Source of the DNA: a gamma proteobacterium HTCC5015
GTDB taxonomy: Bacteria > Pseudomonadota > Gammaproteobacteria > HTCC5015
NCBI GenBank assembly: GCA_000155715.1
Contig: DS990604.1
Span: 39,824-103,823, forward strand
Length of the DNA: 64,000 nt
Direction of reading: 5' to 3'
Of the stretch, positions 27,474 through 35,462 are shown in pieces. Under the pieces are notes generated by a model, which was given only the letters and a program-made list of their open reading frames with translations, ran no database searches and had not been told where the DNA came from. Positions within the stretch are counted from its first letter, which is position 1. Each line of letters begins with the position of its first letter. Position numbers and translations under genes: made by a program.

Positions 27474-28250
27474 TTAAGCGGTTTGAAGCTCTTTGTAGAG
27501 TTCAACAAACTGTTGAGTGAGTTTGTGCTTGGGCGCTAGGTAAATCAGCGGCTTGGCCTCGTCGTGAGACTCGCGCATTTTCACCGAGCTGGAAAGCTTG
27601 GTTTCGAACACGGGCAGGCCTTCGTCGATTAAATCTTGAACGACTTTTTTGGGCAGCCTAGCCTGGGGGAGAAATTGATTGACCACGATGCCTTCTAGGC
27701 GCAGCGAGGCGTTGTGGTCTTGGCGCGTTTCTTCCACGTTGTCGAGCAAGTTGAAGAGCGCTCGACGCGAGAAATCGTCACAGTCAAAGGGGATGAGCAC
27801 GGAATCCGCGCCGATGAGCGCCGAGAGTGTAAAAAAGTTAAACGCGGGCGGTGTGTCGACATAGATTTCGTCGTAGCGCTCGCGCAGTTTGTTGAGGCCA
27901 TCGCGCAGTTTATAGATCTTGTGCTTGGCTTCCAATTTGACCTGTAGATCGTACAGCTCTTCATCGGCGGGTAGTACATCCAAGTTATCGTAGTCTGTTT
28001 TGTAGACGTATTCCTGCGGGTCTTTGTCCATCAGCTTAAATTTTAAGCTGTCGCTAAAAAAGCGAGCGATGGACTGATCGTGCTCCTGCCCGTCAAAAAA
28101 ATCGCTCAACAGGTACTGGCTGGAATTGCACTGGGGGTCGAGGTCGACGACCAGCGTACGCTTGCCGCTGTGAGCGGCGACCGCGGCCAAATTAGCGGTA
28201 ATACTGGATTTGCCAACGCCGCCTTTCTGGTTGAAAACCACGCGAATCAT
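27474..28250 (-). CDS. ParA/Soj-family ATPase
   Basis: A 258-residue MinD/ParA-type ATPase: deviant Walker A KGGVGKSS at 9-16 with the signature Lys9, VVDLDPQ as the A' motif, and YVDTPPAF near the Walker B. Such proteins position chromosomes, plasmids or other cargoes. No parB or parS partner lies next to it. It follows a JAMM-family metalloprotease by 18 bases in the same direction, an unusual neighbour for a partition ATPase. It is likely an orphan ParA that localises a cellular structure rather than the main chromosomal Soj. Confidence 0.9.
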   Translation of the reverse strand: MIRVVFNQKGGVGKSSITANLAAVAAHSGKRTLVVDLDPQCNSSQYLLSDFFDGQEHDQSIARFFSDSLKFKLMDKDPQEYVYKTDYDNLDVLPADEELYDLQVKLEAKHKIYKLRDGLNKLRERYDEIYVDTPPAFNFFTLSALIGADSVLIPFDCDDFSRRALFNLLDNVEETRQDHNASLRLEGIVVNQFLPQARLPKKVVQDLIDEGLPVFETKLSSSVKMRESHDEAKPLIYLAPKHKLTQQFVELYKELQTA

Positions 28251-28268
28251 AATGTCCTTCCTATGCTG

Positions 28269-28694
28269 TCAAATGCTGAGTTCTACGGATTTAACCGCTC
28301 CCTCTTGGAGTTGGTAAGCGGCCAGTTCGAGCACGCCCTTCGTATTGAGCGAGATAATTAAATAGTAGGCATCGTTCACCGAGACCTCGCGCAAATCGCG
28401 CTCTGAAGGCACCGGCGGGCTGCTTGGGTGAGAGTGGTAAATGGCAAACAGCGACTCGTTCTTATCCTTGATGCTGCGCATTGCCGCGGCCTGCTGTTCG
28501 GGGTCCATCAAGAACGCTTCGGCTGGGTTGTCGGCAATGTTGTCGATCGGGTAACAAGTGCTGAGTTCACCGTCCTGCATACCGATAAGGCCACAGATTT
28601 CGGCGTCGGGAGAGCGCTGAGCCAAACTCATCAGGTGGACGGCGAGGGGGCGTTTGATTTTGATTTCAAGTGTGGAGGTCACGAAGACAATCAC
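28269..28694 (-). CDS. JAMM/MPN (M67-type) metallopeptidase
   Basis: A 141-residue JAB1/MPN-domain protein. The zinc-site motif is complete: E32 in AEICGLIG, H87 and H89 in HSHPSSPPVPSERD, and D100. Bacterial relatives cleave C-terminal extensions from ubiquitin-like sulfur carriers (such as Mec of the CysO system) or other peptides. The likely start is GTG at 28694; a second in-frame GTG four codons on is possible. It shares a transcript with ParA; on the other strand nearby is a MoeB/ThiF-type E1, the classical functional partner of JAMM proteins. No MoaD/ThiS-like protein is visible here. Confidence 0.88.
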   Translation of the reverse strand: MIVFVTSTLEIKIKRPLAVHLMSLAQRSPDAEICGLIGMQDGELSTCYPIDNIADNPAEAFLMDPEQQAAAMRSIKDKNESLFAIYHSHPSSPPVPSERDLREVSVNDAYYLIISLNTKGVLELAAYQLQEGAVKSVELSI

Positions 28695-28870
28695 CCTAGA
28701 TAAAACAGGGGCGCATTATACCCGAAGCCCATAGCTGAGGCATTACACAGACCTCCTATTTTGCCCGTAAATGGCAGCAGAAATGGGGATGATGGCGCCA
28801 TCTTGGGCCGTGTTTGGCTCGATTTGGCATCAAATTGGTTTACACTGCTGGCCCTGCATTGGGGGGAACT

Positions 28871-30292
28871 ATGCAACATCGTCAAGAGGCGCTAACCAGC
28901 CGCCGTGAGTTTTTGCGCGCCGCAGTACTGGCTACACTGGGAGCCAGTCTGTTCGGTGTGATTGCTTGGATTGCCAACTGGGGGCACCCTTGGCAGGACA
29001 TTGTGATTGCCGTTCTGGGCCAGATGGGGTTGTGCTTTGCCATGACCTTTACCTCGGCCACCATGATGCAAGTGGCCTTTAAATTACCGAAGCACCCCTT
29101 CTTCAAATTTCTCGCCGCCTCGGCGGGCGTGGGTTTGTTTAGCCTGTTTCTTATGACGTTTGTACATTGGGTGATTGGGACGCCAGAAGTGCTAAAAACC
29201 GTAGCGGGTGCCACAGCGGTCAGCATTTTTTACTACATTTTGTTTCCTCTGGCGCTATTGCGCGAATATCAGCGCGAGCAATATCGCGCTTACCGCAATG
29301 ATCCCCAGTGGGCGCGGCAGTGGGGCATTCGCTGGTTTGCCGTACCCTACGGGCCGCTGAACTTCTTGCGAGTGACTTGGCACAATATTTTTCCGCCTTC
29401 AAAGCGCCATAGCACCTTGAGTGCGTTTGCGCCTCGCCATTTTGAAATCCAAGGAAAGTCAGGAAAGCCACAGGACAGCGCGGAAGCCCCAATAAAGATA
29501 GCGTTCTTGGGCGACTTGATGCCCATGTGGGAGAAGTCCCTCGAATTTGATGAAAACCTAGTGGCCAAGGTGGCCGAGGCCGATTACCTCGTCGCGAATT
29601 TTGAAGGCAGCTTGGGCGATGGCCCCAAAGCCTTTTTACAGCAGCGGCACGACGAGCGGATTCTCGATGCGCTAGAAACCTTAAAGCCCGCCGGCAATAT
29701 TTATTTGTCGGTGGCAAACAACCACGCCGCCGATTTTGATTTTGATCAGTACCAATTGACGAACCAGCGACTGGCCGAGCGCGGCTTTAATGTATTTGGC
29801 AGTAAGCAGCAGCCCGCGATTACCATCGACGATCGCATTCACTTGATCGGCGTCACGGAGTGGACGAATCAGCAGCACGGTTATCTACCGTTTCTTGAAC
29901 ACGCTGATAGCTATAAAAAGGCAGGGGTGTTTAACGTGCTCTACCCACACTGGGGCTACGAGCTGGAGTGCTACCCAAGACCCGACTGGATTCAGCGCGC
30001 TGAGCAGATGCTCAACGACTACGACGCCATTGTGGGGCACCACAGCCATATTCCCGCCCCCGTCACCATTGGGTCGGATGAGGCAGGCGAGGCCAAACTG
30101 CTGGCGTACTCGCTCGGCGATGCGACGACGGGCATGACGATTAAACGCTATCAGCACGGGGTGCTACTGATGCTCGAATTTGTGGGAACAAGCCTGCAGC
30201 GTGGCGAGTGGCAGTTCCTACACAATCGCGTTGATAGCACCGTTTCAACGGTGTCATTGGCCGAGCGCTGCCCTTTATTTCCCTCTGTTTAG
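28871..30292 (+). CDS. CapA-family metallophosphatase-fold protein with membrane domain
   Basis: 473 residues from the ATG at 28871, which has a GGGGGGAA ribosome site; the upstream in-frame start at 28814 lacks one. The N-terminal 140 residues hold about four hydrophobic helices, then a charged linker, and from about 210 on a PGA_cap (CapA/PgsA) domain: GDLMPMW, NFEGSL, SVANNHAADFD, LYPHWGYE and VGHHSH. Such proteins take part in polyglutamate or other capsule formation. No pgsB/C genes are adjacent. It is followed by a MoeB-type gene 41 bases later, probably cotranscribed. The real substrate is unknown. Confidence 0.88.
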   Translation: MQHRQEALTSRREFLRAAVLATLGASLFGVIAWIANWGHPWQDIVIAVLGQMGLCFAMTFTSATMMQVAFKLPKHPFFKFLAASAGVGLFSLFLMTFVHWVIGTPEVLKTVAGATAVSIFYYILFPLALLREYQREQYRAYRNDPQWARQWGIRWFAVPYGPLNFLRVTWHNIFPPSKRHSTLSAFAPRHFEIQGKSGKPQDSAEAPIKIAFLGDLMPMWEKSLEFDENLVAKVAEADYLVANFEGSLGDGPKAFLQQRHDERILDALETLKPAGNIYLSVANNHAADFDFDQYQLTNQRLAERGFNVFGSKQQPAITIDDRIHLIGVTEWTNQQHGYLPFLEHADSYKKAGVFNVLYPHWGYELECYPRPDWIQRAEQMLNDYDAIVGHHSHIPAPVTIGSDEAGEAKLLAYSLGDATTGMTIKRYQHGVLLMLEFVGTSLQRGEWQFLHNRVDSTVSTVSLAERCPLFPSV

Positions 30293-30333
30293 TGAATGCT
30301 AGTCGCTTGTCTTTGCTGAGTTAAAATAGCCCT

Positions 30334-31071
30334 ATGAACGATAAGCAAAAACTCCGTTATAGCCGCCACCTGCTGTTGCCAGAACTGGGCGTGCAAGGGC
30401 AGGAAATCCTGCTCGACTCTCGAGCCTTGATTATTGGTGCGGGTGGCTTGGGGTCGCCCGCGGCGCTCTATTTGGCGGCCGCGGGTGTGGGGCAGCTGGA
30501 TTTAGCGGATGGCGATGCCGTGGAGCTGAGCAATTTACAGCGTCAGATTGCCCACGGCACTCAGGATGTTGGCGCGCCCAAAGTGGCGTCGTTGCAGCAC
30601 GCCATTGAGGCAATAAACCCCGATGTGGATGTCACGAGTCTCGCCACTTACTTGGATAGCGAGGCTTTGAGCGAGGCGGTGGCCAAGGCGGATGTGGTGT
30701 TGGATTGCACGGATAACTTTCCCACGCGCTTCGCGATTAACCGAGCCTGTGTCGATCGCGCAGTGCCGTTGATATCGGCGGCTGCGGTGCGAGGCCAAGG
30801 GCAGATTGCCGTTTTCGCGCCTCGCGGCCCCTGCTACCGCTGCCTCTATTCTGATGAGTCGGCGACGGAAGACACCTGTGCCGAGCGCGGCGTTCTCGGG
30901 CCGATGTTGGGGGTGCTGGGCAGCTGGCAGGCGCTGGAGGCAATCAAGGTGCTGGCGGATATGGGGCAGAGCTTGGCGGGCCGCGTCGTGCTGTTTGATG
31001 CCCTTGCCGGCGAGTGGCGGCACATGAACTTACCCAAAGATCCAAAGTGCCCTGTTTGCGCTAAGTATTGA
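30334..31071 (+). CDS. moeB: MoeB/ThiF-type E1-like adenylyltransferase
   Basis: A 245-residue enzyme that activates the C-terminal glycine of a ubiquitin-like sulfur carrier as an acyl-adenylate. The nucleotide loop GAGGLG is at 35-40, ELSNLQRQI and VLDCTDNFPTR follow, and two CxxC pairs (CYRC near 170 and CPVC near the end) bind zinc. There is no rhodanese domain, so the size is that of E. coli MoeB/ThiF. MoeB and ThiF cannot be told apart without a partner gene; thiC is 7 kb away but not linked. It lies 41 bases after the CapA gene. Confidence 0.9.
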   Translation: MNDKQKLRYSRHLLLPELGVQGQEILLDSRALIIGAGGLGSPAALYLAAAGVGQLDLADGDAVELSNLQRQIAHGTQDVGAPKVASLQHAIEAINPDVDVTSLATYLDSEALSEAVAKADVVLDCTDNFPTRFAINRACVDRAVPLISAAAVRGQGQIAVFAPRGPCYRCLYSDESATEDTCAERGVLGPMLGVLGSWQALEAIKVLADMGQSLAGRVVLFDALAGEWRHMNLPKDPKCPVCAKY

Positions 31072-31202
31072 TGCCATACCCAGCGAAACAATGCCGCTAC
31101 TGGCATTTACTCATCGTGGGGAATTTGGGAATATAACGCCCGCCATCATCGGTGACAAAACCGCAGCGAGGCGGAGGGTTTGGCATCCGGTGCATGGCTT
31201 GG

Positions 31203-31502
31203 TTATGTTTCGTTTGCTGGTAATTCGAGCTGCCTCTCACTTCGCCAGACTCGTATGAGCACAACCTCTTTAGCCTGCCTGAGATAGACAACTCGAAACG
31301 GCGCGTGAATCAATTCGCGAATATGATCCAGGTTGAATTCAGGAACTACTCGGCCAGCATCAGGGTGGAGTTGAAGCATTTCGCTATGCTCCAGGATAGC
31401 AGCCACGAAATCATCACCGATATGCGGCACATCCTGCTCTTTGTAATACTCCTGAATAGCCTGTAAGTCCTCAAGAGCGGACTGTGCGATGCGTAATTCC
31501 AT
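31203..31502 (-). CDS. RelE/ParE-family toxin
   Basis: A 99-residue RelE/ParE-superfamily protein (AQSALEDLQAIQEYY, then PFRVVYLRQAKEVVLIRVWRSERQL). The Arg-rich C-terminal strand and ALEDL helix are typical of ParE-type gyrase toxins, though RelE-type RNase action cannot be excluded. Its ATG directly follows the TAA of the antitoxin gene, so the pair is coupled and the antitoxin is made first. Confidence 0.88.
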   Translation of the reverse strand: MELRIAQSALEDLQAIQEYYKEQDVPHIGDDFVAAILEHSEMLQLHPDAGRVVPEFNLDHIRELIHAPFRVVYLRQAKEVVLIRVWRSERQLELPANET

Positions 31503-31772
31503 TTACTTGATGCCCAACGTTTTCTTGGCGTCCTCCAACGATACGGTGTTGCCCTCGCGAACATCCATAAGCCCCTGCGCCACCGCCTTTACAAACCGCA
31601 ATTCCTCTGCGGTTCTCTCATAATCCTCAAGCCCCTGCACAACAGCTATGCCGCGGCCACGGCTGGTAAGCAGGATTGGGCGATGCGTGTCCTGCGCTCG
31701 ACCAACCACCTTTCCGGGATTGATTTTAAGGTCTGATAGAGGAATGACATCCTCGGAAAATTTCACTTGCAT
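31503..31772 (-). CDS. Phd/YefM-family antitoxin
   Basis: An 89-residue Phd/YefM antitoxin: N-terminal VKFSEDVIPLSDLKINPGKVV, then the RPILLTSRGRGIAVVQGLEDYER DNA-binding/dimer fold read in short blocks. The C-terminal helix would neutralise the adjacent toxin. Its product normally represses its own promoter; the 31773-31850 leader is AT-rich with repeated TTAA but no clear operator is called. Confidence 0.88.
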   Translation of the reverse strand: MQVKFSEDVIPLSDLKINPGKVVGRAQDTHRPILLTSRGRGIAVVQGLEDYERTAEELRFVKAVAQGLMDVREGNTVSLEDAKKTLGIK

Positions 31773-32009
31773 AGTGATTACCTAGCCAACGATTAAGTGC
31801 TATTAATAGCACCAGTTAACAGGTGCGGTCAAGAAACATAACAGTTAAATCTGCGGCCTTGGGCCGCATATTTCGGTTGGTTCTATAAGATTTATGTCTC
31901 TGTTTTTATTCAGTTTGTCGAGGAAGGTTCGCTGATTTGGCGCTTCCCAGCACATATTTTTTGTAATTTAGCACAGGGGCTGTGCGCTATGGAATCACTG
32001 GGTGCGGCT

Positions 32010-32837
32010 CTATTGCTGCGCATCAATGCCGCGTATATGGCCACCGAGATCGGTGATGTCCGTTAGGCTTTGAAAACCAGCGGCAGATAAAATGCGTTTA
32101 ACCGCTTCCGATTGGTCGTAGCCAAACTCGACGATAAAGTGCCCCTGGGGCTTTAAATGCTTGGGCACTTGCGTCGCTAATTGGCGGATATCGTCGAGTC
32201 CGTCGGCACCGGCTGTGAGTGCCGTGATGGGTTCGAAGCGCACATCGCCTTGATCTAGGTGTTCATCGTTTTCGCGCACATAGGGTGGGTTGCTGATGAT
32301 GAGGTCGAAGTGTTGCTCGCCGAGGTCTTGGCACCAATTGCTCTCTATGGCTTTCGCATTATTTATATTCAGTTGTTGCCGATTTTTTTCGATCATGGCT
32401 AATGCATCGCGGGAGCGCTCGACGCATAAAACGTTGGCCTTGGGTAGGCAGTGAGCCAGAGTTAAGCCGATACAACCCGAACCCGCGCCGAGATCGGCAA
32501 TATCGATGGTGCTATCTGGGCCGAATAGCTGGAGGCTGTGTTCGATCAAGCTCTCTGTGTCGGCACGGGGAATGAGCGTGTGCGGGTTCACTTCAAAAGG
32601 CAGCGACCAAAATTCCTGCTGGCCTAGCAAATAGGCAATCGGTTCACCGTCGGCGCGGCGTTTGACGAGACTCTCAAAGTATTGAGCTTGCTCTGCGTTG
32701 AGGGCTTCCTCGCCGTGGGCTATGAGAAAGCTACGACTTTTATTGGTGGCGTGGCAGAGCAGTAGCTGCGCGTCGAGCGCGGCACTGTCGCTGTGGATAC
32801 GAGATCGAGCGTGAGTCAGCGCTTCTGCGAAGGTCAT
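32010..32837 (-). CDS. prmC: Peptide chain release factor N5-glutamine methyltransferase
   Basis: Methylates the GGQ glutamine of RF1 and RF2 with SAM. The 275-residue protein has the SAM-binding IADLGAGSGCIGL and the catalytic NPPY at 183-186. The N-terminal helical domain (LTHARSRIHSDSAALDAQLLL) is intact. Normally prmC follows prfA; here it is the last gene of an operon after a beta-barrel protein, with a 4-base overlap. Confidence 0.96.
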   Translation of the reverse strand: MTFAEALTHARSRIHSDSAALDAQLLLCHATNKSRSFLIAHGEEALNAEQAQYFESLVKRRADGEPIAYLLGQQEFWSLPFEVNPHTLIPRADTESLIEHSLQLFGPDSTIDIADLGAGSGCIGLTLAHCLPKANVLCVERSRDALAMIEKNRQQLNINNAKAIESNWCQDLGEQHFDLIISNPPYVRENDEHLDQGDVRFEPITALTAGADGLDDIRQLATQVPKHLKPQGHFIVEFGYDQSEAVKRILSAAGFQSLTDITDLGGHIRGIDAQQ

Positions 32838-33460
32838 GGCAGGTTTAGGCGCAGTACGAGGTTTTGGCTTTTTAAGTCGGTGCCGGGGAAAATGTCAGAT
32901 TGCGTCCAGCGTGAATAGCCGATGGACAGATTCAAGTTGGAGGGGAGTCGGTAGCTGAATCCCACTTCGTAATAAGGCTCAAAACCTTGCTCTTTGAATT
33001 TTCCGCTAGAGCTGAGCCCTCCAAACTGAGGGAATATTTTGGTGGCTTCGGTACGACTCTCCCAATACATGGCGCCTGCTTTTGCGTAGCCCTCGATCTT
33101 TTTGAAAAGAGGGTAGTGACCGCCCACACCAAACTGTAGCGCCAAAGTGTCGATATCCATTTGCCACTTCATTGAGGGCGTGCTGCCGTCGACTTCGCCG
33201 TCAACCAATGCGAGAGCAGCAGCTTCGGCTGTCCAGTGTTGGGCAAAGGGAAGGCCGGCTCTCAGACCAAGGCCAATAGGGCCATCCTCTCGCTCTGCGC
33301 TGGGCGTTTGAGTGATTTCGTAGTCTATGGGAACAGCGAGCTCGACACTGACACGGGGGTTTAGGGGAGGCGTGCTTTCATTGCTTGCTTGGGCAGCGGA
33401 GGGCGCTAGCGTAGCCGCAGATGCAACAGTGAAGAGTGCGGTTGCGAATGTTTTTTTCAC
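32834..33460 (-). CDS. Predicted outer-membrane beta-barrel protein, 208 residues
   Basis: A signal peptide ending near AAQASN is followed by about eight amphipathic strands of the OmpA/OmpW-like size class (RVSVELAVP, PIGLGLRAGL, LALQFGVGGHYPL, GYAKAGAMYWES, YYEVGFSYRL, LNLSIGYSRW). The last residues LVLRLNLP form a C-terminal strand. No named family. It overlaps by four bases with both neighbours (lipoprotein upstream, prmC downstream), an odd coupling of an envelope pair to two RNA/translation genes. Confidence 0.75.
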   Translation of the reverse strand: MKKTFATALFTVASAATLAPSAAQASNESTPPLNPRVSVELAVPIDYEITQTPSAEREDGPIGLGLRAGLPFAQHWTAEAAALALVDGEVDGSTPSMKWQMDIDTLALQFGVGGHYPLFKKIEGYAKAGAMYWESRTEATKIFPQFGGLSSSGKFKEQGFEPYYEVGFSYRLPSNLNLSIGYSRWTQSDIFPGTDLKSQNLVLRLNLP

Positions 33461-34266
33461 GGTGTGTACCCTACGCTAACAAATTGTTCTTGAAAGCCCT
33501 CTAGGCTGCTGTTGGCACTTAAATTGGAGTCGATAGCGCCGGTATTGCGACGGAATAGGCGGAACCGAATTTGGCAATTGCGGTTGTCGGGGTTGTAGAC
33601 CAAATCGGCGGCGTTGAATTGAGTGGATCCATCGCTGTCGGGTACGGATCGCTCGTCGCTAGTCTCCGCGCTGTTGCCGCCATCGGCAGCACAATTGCCT
33701 TCGCTTTGAATCGTCATGGTGCCACTGCCAGCGGGCGTCCACTGCACCGAAATGGTATCGCTACCCGAAAACTGGGTGCCCGAAGTTGGGCTGCTGATGT
33801 CAAAGTGATTGGGGAGGGTGACGGTATTGTTGGGCGCGCTGACAAAAAACTCACCAAAGTCGGGATCGCCGAGGGCATCGGCGGGAAAGGGGCTGCCGCT
33901 TTGGTCGGGCTCGGCGGCGCGCTCTAAAGACAGTGTAAGAGTCGCGCCCGCTGCAATGCCGTCGAGGCCCCCGCGGTAGCGCGGATTAAACAGGCTGTCG
34001 TTGACTTCCAGTGCGCTTCTTTTGCCATTGCCTTTTAAGATTAAGCTATCGCCTTTTTCTAACAGGATACGGCGGTCTGCGTCTTCGGCATCGAGGATGG
34101 TGGCAGTGGCCGAAACTCGGCCGTCGGAGTTCCTGACGAGGTCGGCGCGCAAAACAATCCGCTGCGTGTCGATATCGTTGGAAGAGACTTCTTCATTGTC
34201 TAGCTCACAGGAGGTCAAGCCGAGCAGGCCGATTAGACAGGTGAAGCCTATGGTGGTCTTATTCAT
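33457..34266 (-). CDS. Hypothetical lipoprotein, 269 residues
   Basis: Lipobox LTSC (residues 17-20) follows a hydrophobic signal. The mature part is Ser/Asp-rich and probably beta-sandwich (TLPNHFDISSP, DTISVQWTPAGSGTMTIQ, then Cys-containing EGNCAADGG and NCQIRFRLF). No family is recognised. It overlaps rnd and the beta-barrel gene by four bases on each side. A surface lipoprotein paired with the barrel is an attractive reading, not proven. Confidence 0.72.
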   Translation of the reverse strand: MNKTTIGFTCLIGLLGLTSCELDNEEVSSNDIDTQRIVLRADLVRNSDGRVSATATILDAEDADRRILLEKGDSLILKGNGKRSALEVNDSLFNPRYRGGLDGIAAGATLTLSLERAAEPDQSGSPFPADALGDPDFGEFFVSAPNNTVTLPNHFDISSPTSGTQFSGSDTISVQWTPAGSGTMTIQSEGNCAADGGNSAETSDERSVPDSDGSTQFNAADLVYNPDNRNCQIRFRLFRRNTGAIDSNLSANSSLEGFQEQFVSVGYTP

Positions 34267-35417
34267 TGTGCATCCCTGTAGCGTAATGTGTGCTGTTGAA
34301 TGTTTAGGTTCGCATGTCCCTCTAGTAGGTTGACCAAGGATTGGCCAAGCACCGTGTAGCGCCAGCTCTTCATCAGAGGAATGTCGCGATTGCCTTGCAC
34401 CAATTGTTCGAGCTGCTTTCGAGAGACTAAGCTGCCCGTCGTGATGTTGTTGTCATCGGCAATTAACTTGGCGGCTGCCATGAGATAGTCGACTTGCGCC
34501 TCTTGATTGGGCGTCAGTGCCTGATAGCTGGGTAGGACGGGCCACTGTTCTTGGGGCGTTTGTTGAGCGCTTTGCATTAAATCGAGAATGTACTGCCCTT
34601 GATGTTGCACAAAACCTTCGCTGGCGCTGCGCAGCTGGCCGATTTCGGCCACGGTTTTGGGTTGGATTTTGCACAGATCCATCAGCAAGTCATCGCTGGC
34701 AATCCATTTGCGCGGTTTGTTCTTGTCCATGGCTCGCTTCTCGCGCCACTCCGCCAGAGCTTTGAGAATGACGAGCTGCTTGGGGCGCAGGCGACGGTAT
34801 TGCTTAACGCGCTTGTAGGCGGAGTCGGGGTCGGGGTCGTAGCGCTGTGGGTTGGCTAAATCGTCAAAGTCTTTTTGCAGCCAGTCGCTGCGCCCTAGGC
34901 GCTCTAGCTCCGTTTTAAGGTGTTGGTAGATTTCGCGCAGGTGGCGAACGTCGTCGGCGGCGTAGTCAATTTGTTTTTCATTGAGCGGGCGGCGGCTCCA
35001 ATCGGTGCGGCTTTGCGACTTATCCAATTGCACGCCACAGATTTTTTCCACCAGTTTGGCGTAGCCCATCTGATCGCCGTAGCCCAGCAGGCTGGCGGCA
35101 ACCTGTGTGTCGAACACAGGTTTGGGAGGCTGTTGGCTGCTCTGATAGAGAATTTCTTGATCCTGCACGGCGGCGTGCAGCACTTTGACAATACTTTCGT
35201 CGTGCAGCAACGCGTACAGAGGCGTGAGATCGTCGATGGCCAGTGGGTCGATACAGGCGATGAGGTCGTGGTTGGCGATCTGGATTAAACACAGCTGGGG
35301 GTAGTAGGTTTTCTCGCGAAGAAACTCGGTGTCTAACGTGAGCCACTCGCTGCCTGCCAATTGTTGGCAGAGCGTTTTAAGAGAAGCGGTGTCTTGGATG
35401 TATTGAATATCGCTCAT
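34263..35417 (-). CDS. rnd: Ribonuclease D
   Basis: A 3'-5' exoribonuclease for tRNA and other stable RNA 3' processing. It is 384 residues. The DEDD nuclease domain is complete: D29 and E31 in LTLDTEF, the second Asp in HAAVQDQEIL, and YAADDVRHL near the end of the domain. Two HRDC domains follow (RLRPKQLVILKALAEWRE, then PNQEAQVDYLMAAAK). It leads an operon with the lipoprotein, the barrel gene and prmC, each overlapping by four bases. Confidence 0.95.
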   Translation of the reverse strand: MSDIQYIQDTASLKTLCQQLAGSEWLTLDTEFLREKTYYPQLCLIQIANHDLIACIDPLAIDDLTPLYALLHDESIVKVLHAAVQDQEILYQSSQQPPKPVFDTQVAASLLGYGDQMGYAKLVEKICGVQLDKSQSRTDWSRRPLNEKQIDYAADDVRHLREIYQHLKTELERLGRSDWLQKDFDDLANPQRYDPDPDSAYKRVKQYRRLRPKQLVILKALAEWREKRAMDKNKPRKWIASDDLLMDLCKIQPKTVAEIGQLRSASEGFVQHQGQYILDLMQSAQQTPQEQWPVLPSYQALTPNQEAQVDYLMAAAKLIADDNNITTGSLVSRKQLEQLVQGNRDIPLMKSWRYTVLGQSLVNLLEGHANLNIQQHTLRYRDAQ

Positions 35418-35462
35418 TGGGACTTAGGGCCTGTTGTTTATACGAGTTTGATGGTCACAGCC

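Noticed and set aside
28814-28870. N-terminal extension of the CapA-family protein
   Set aside because: The 19 additional codons have no RBS and no family resemblance; the ATG at 28871 has a strong site.
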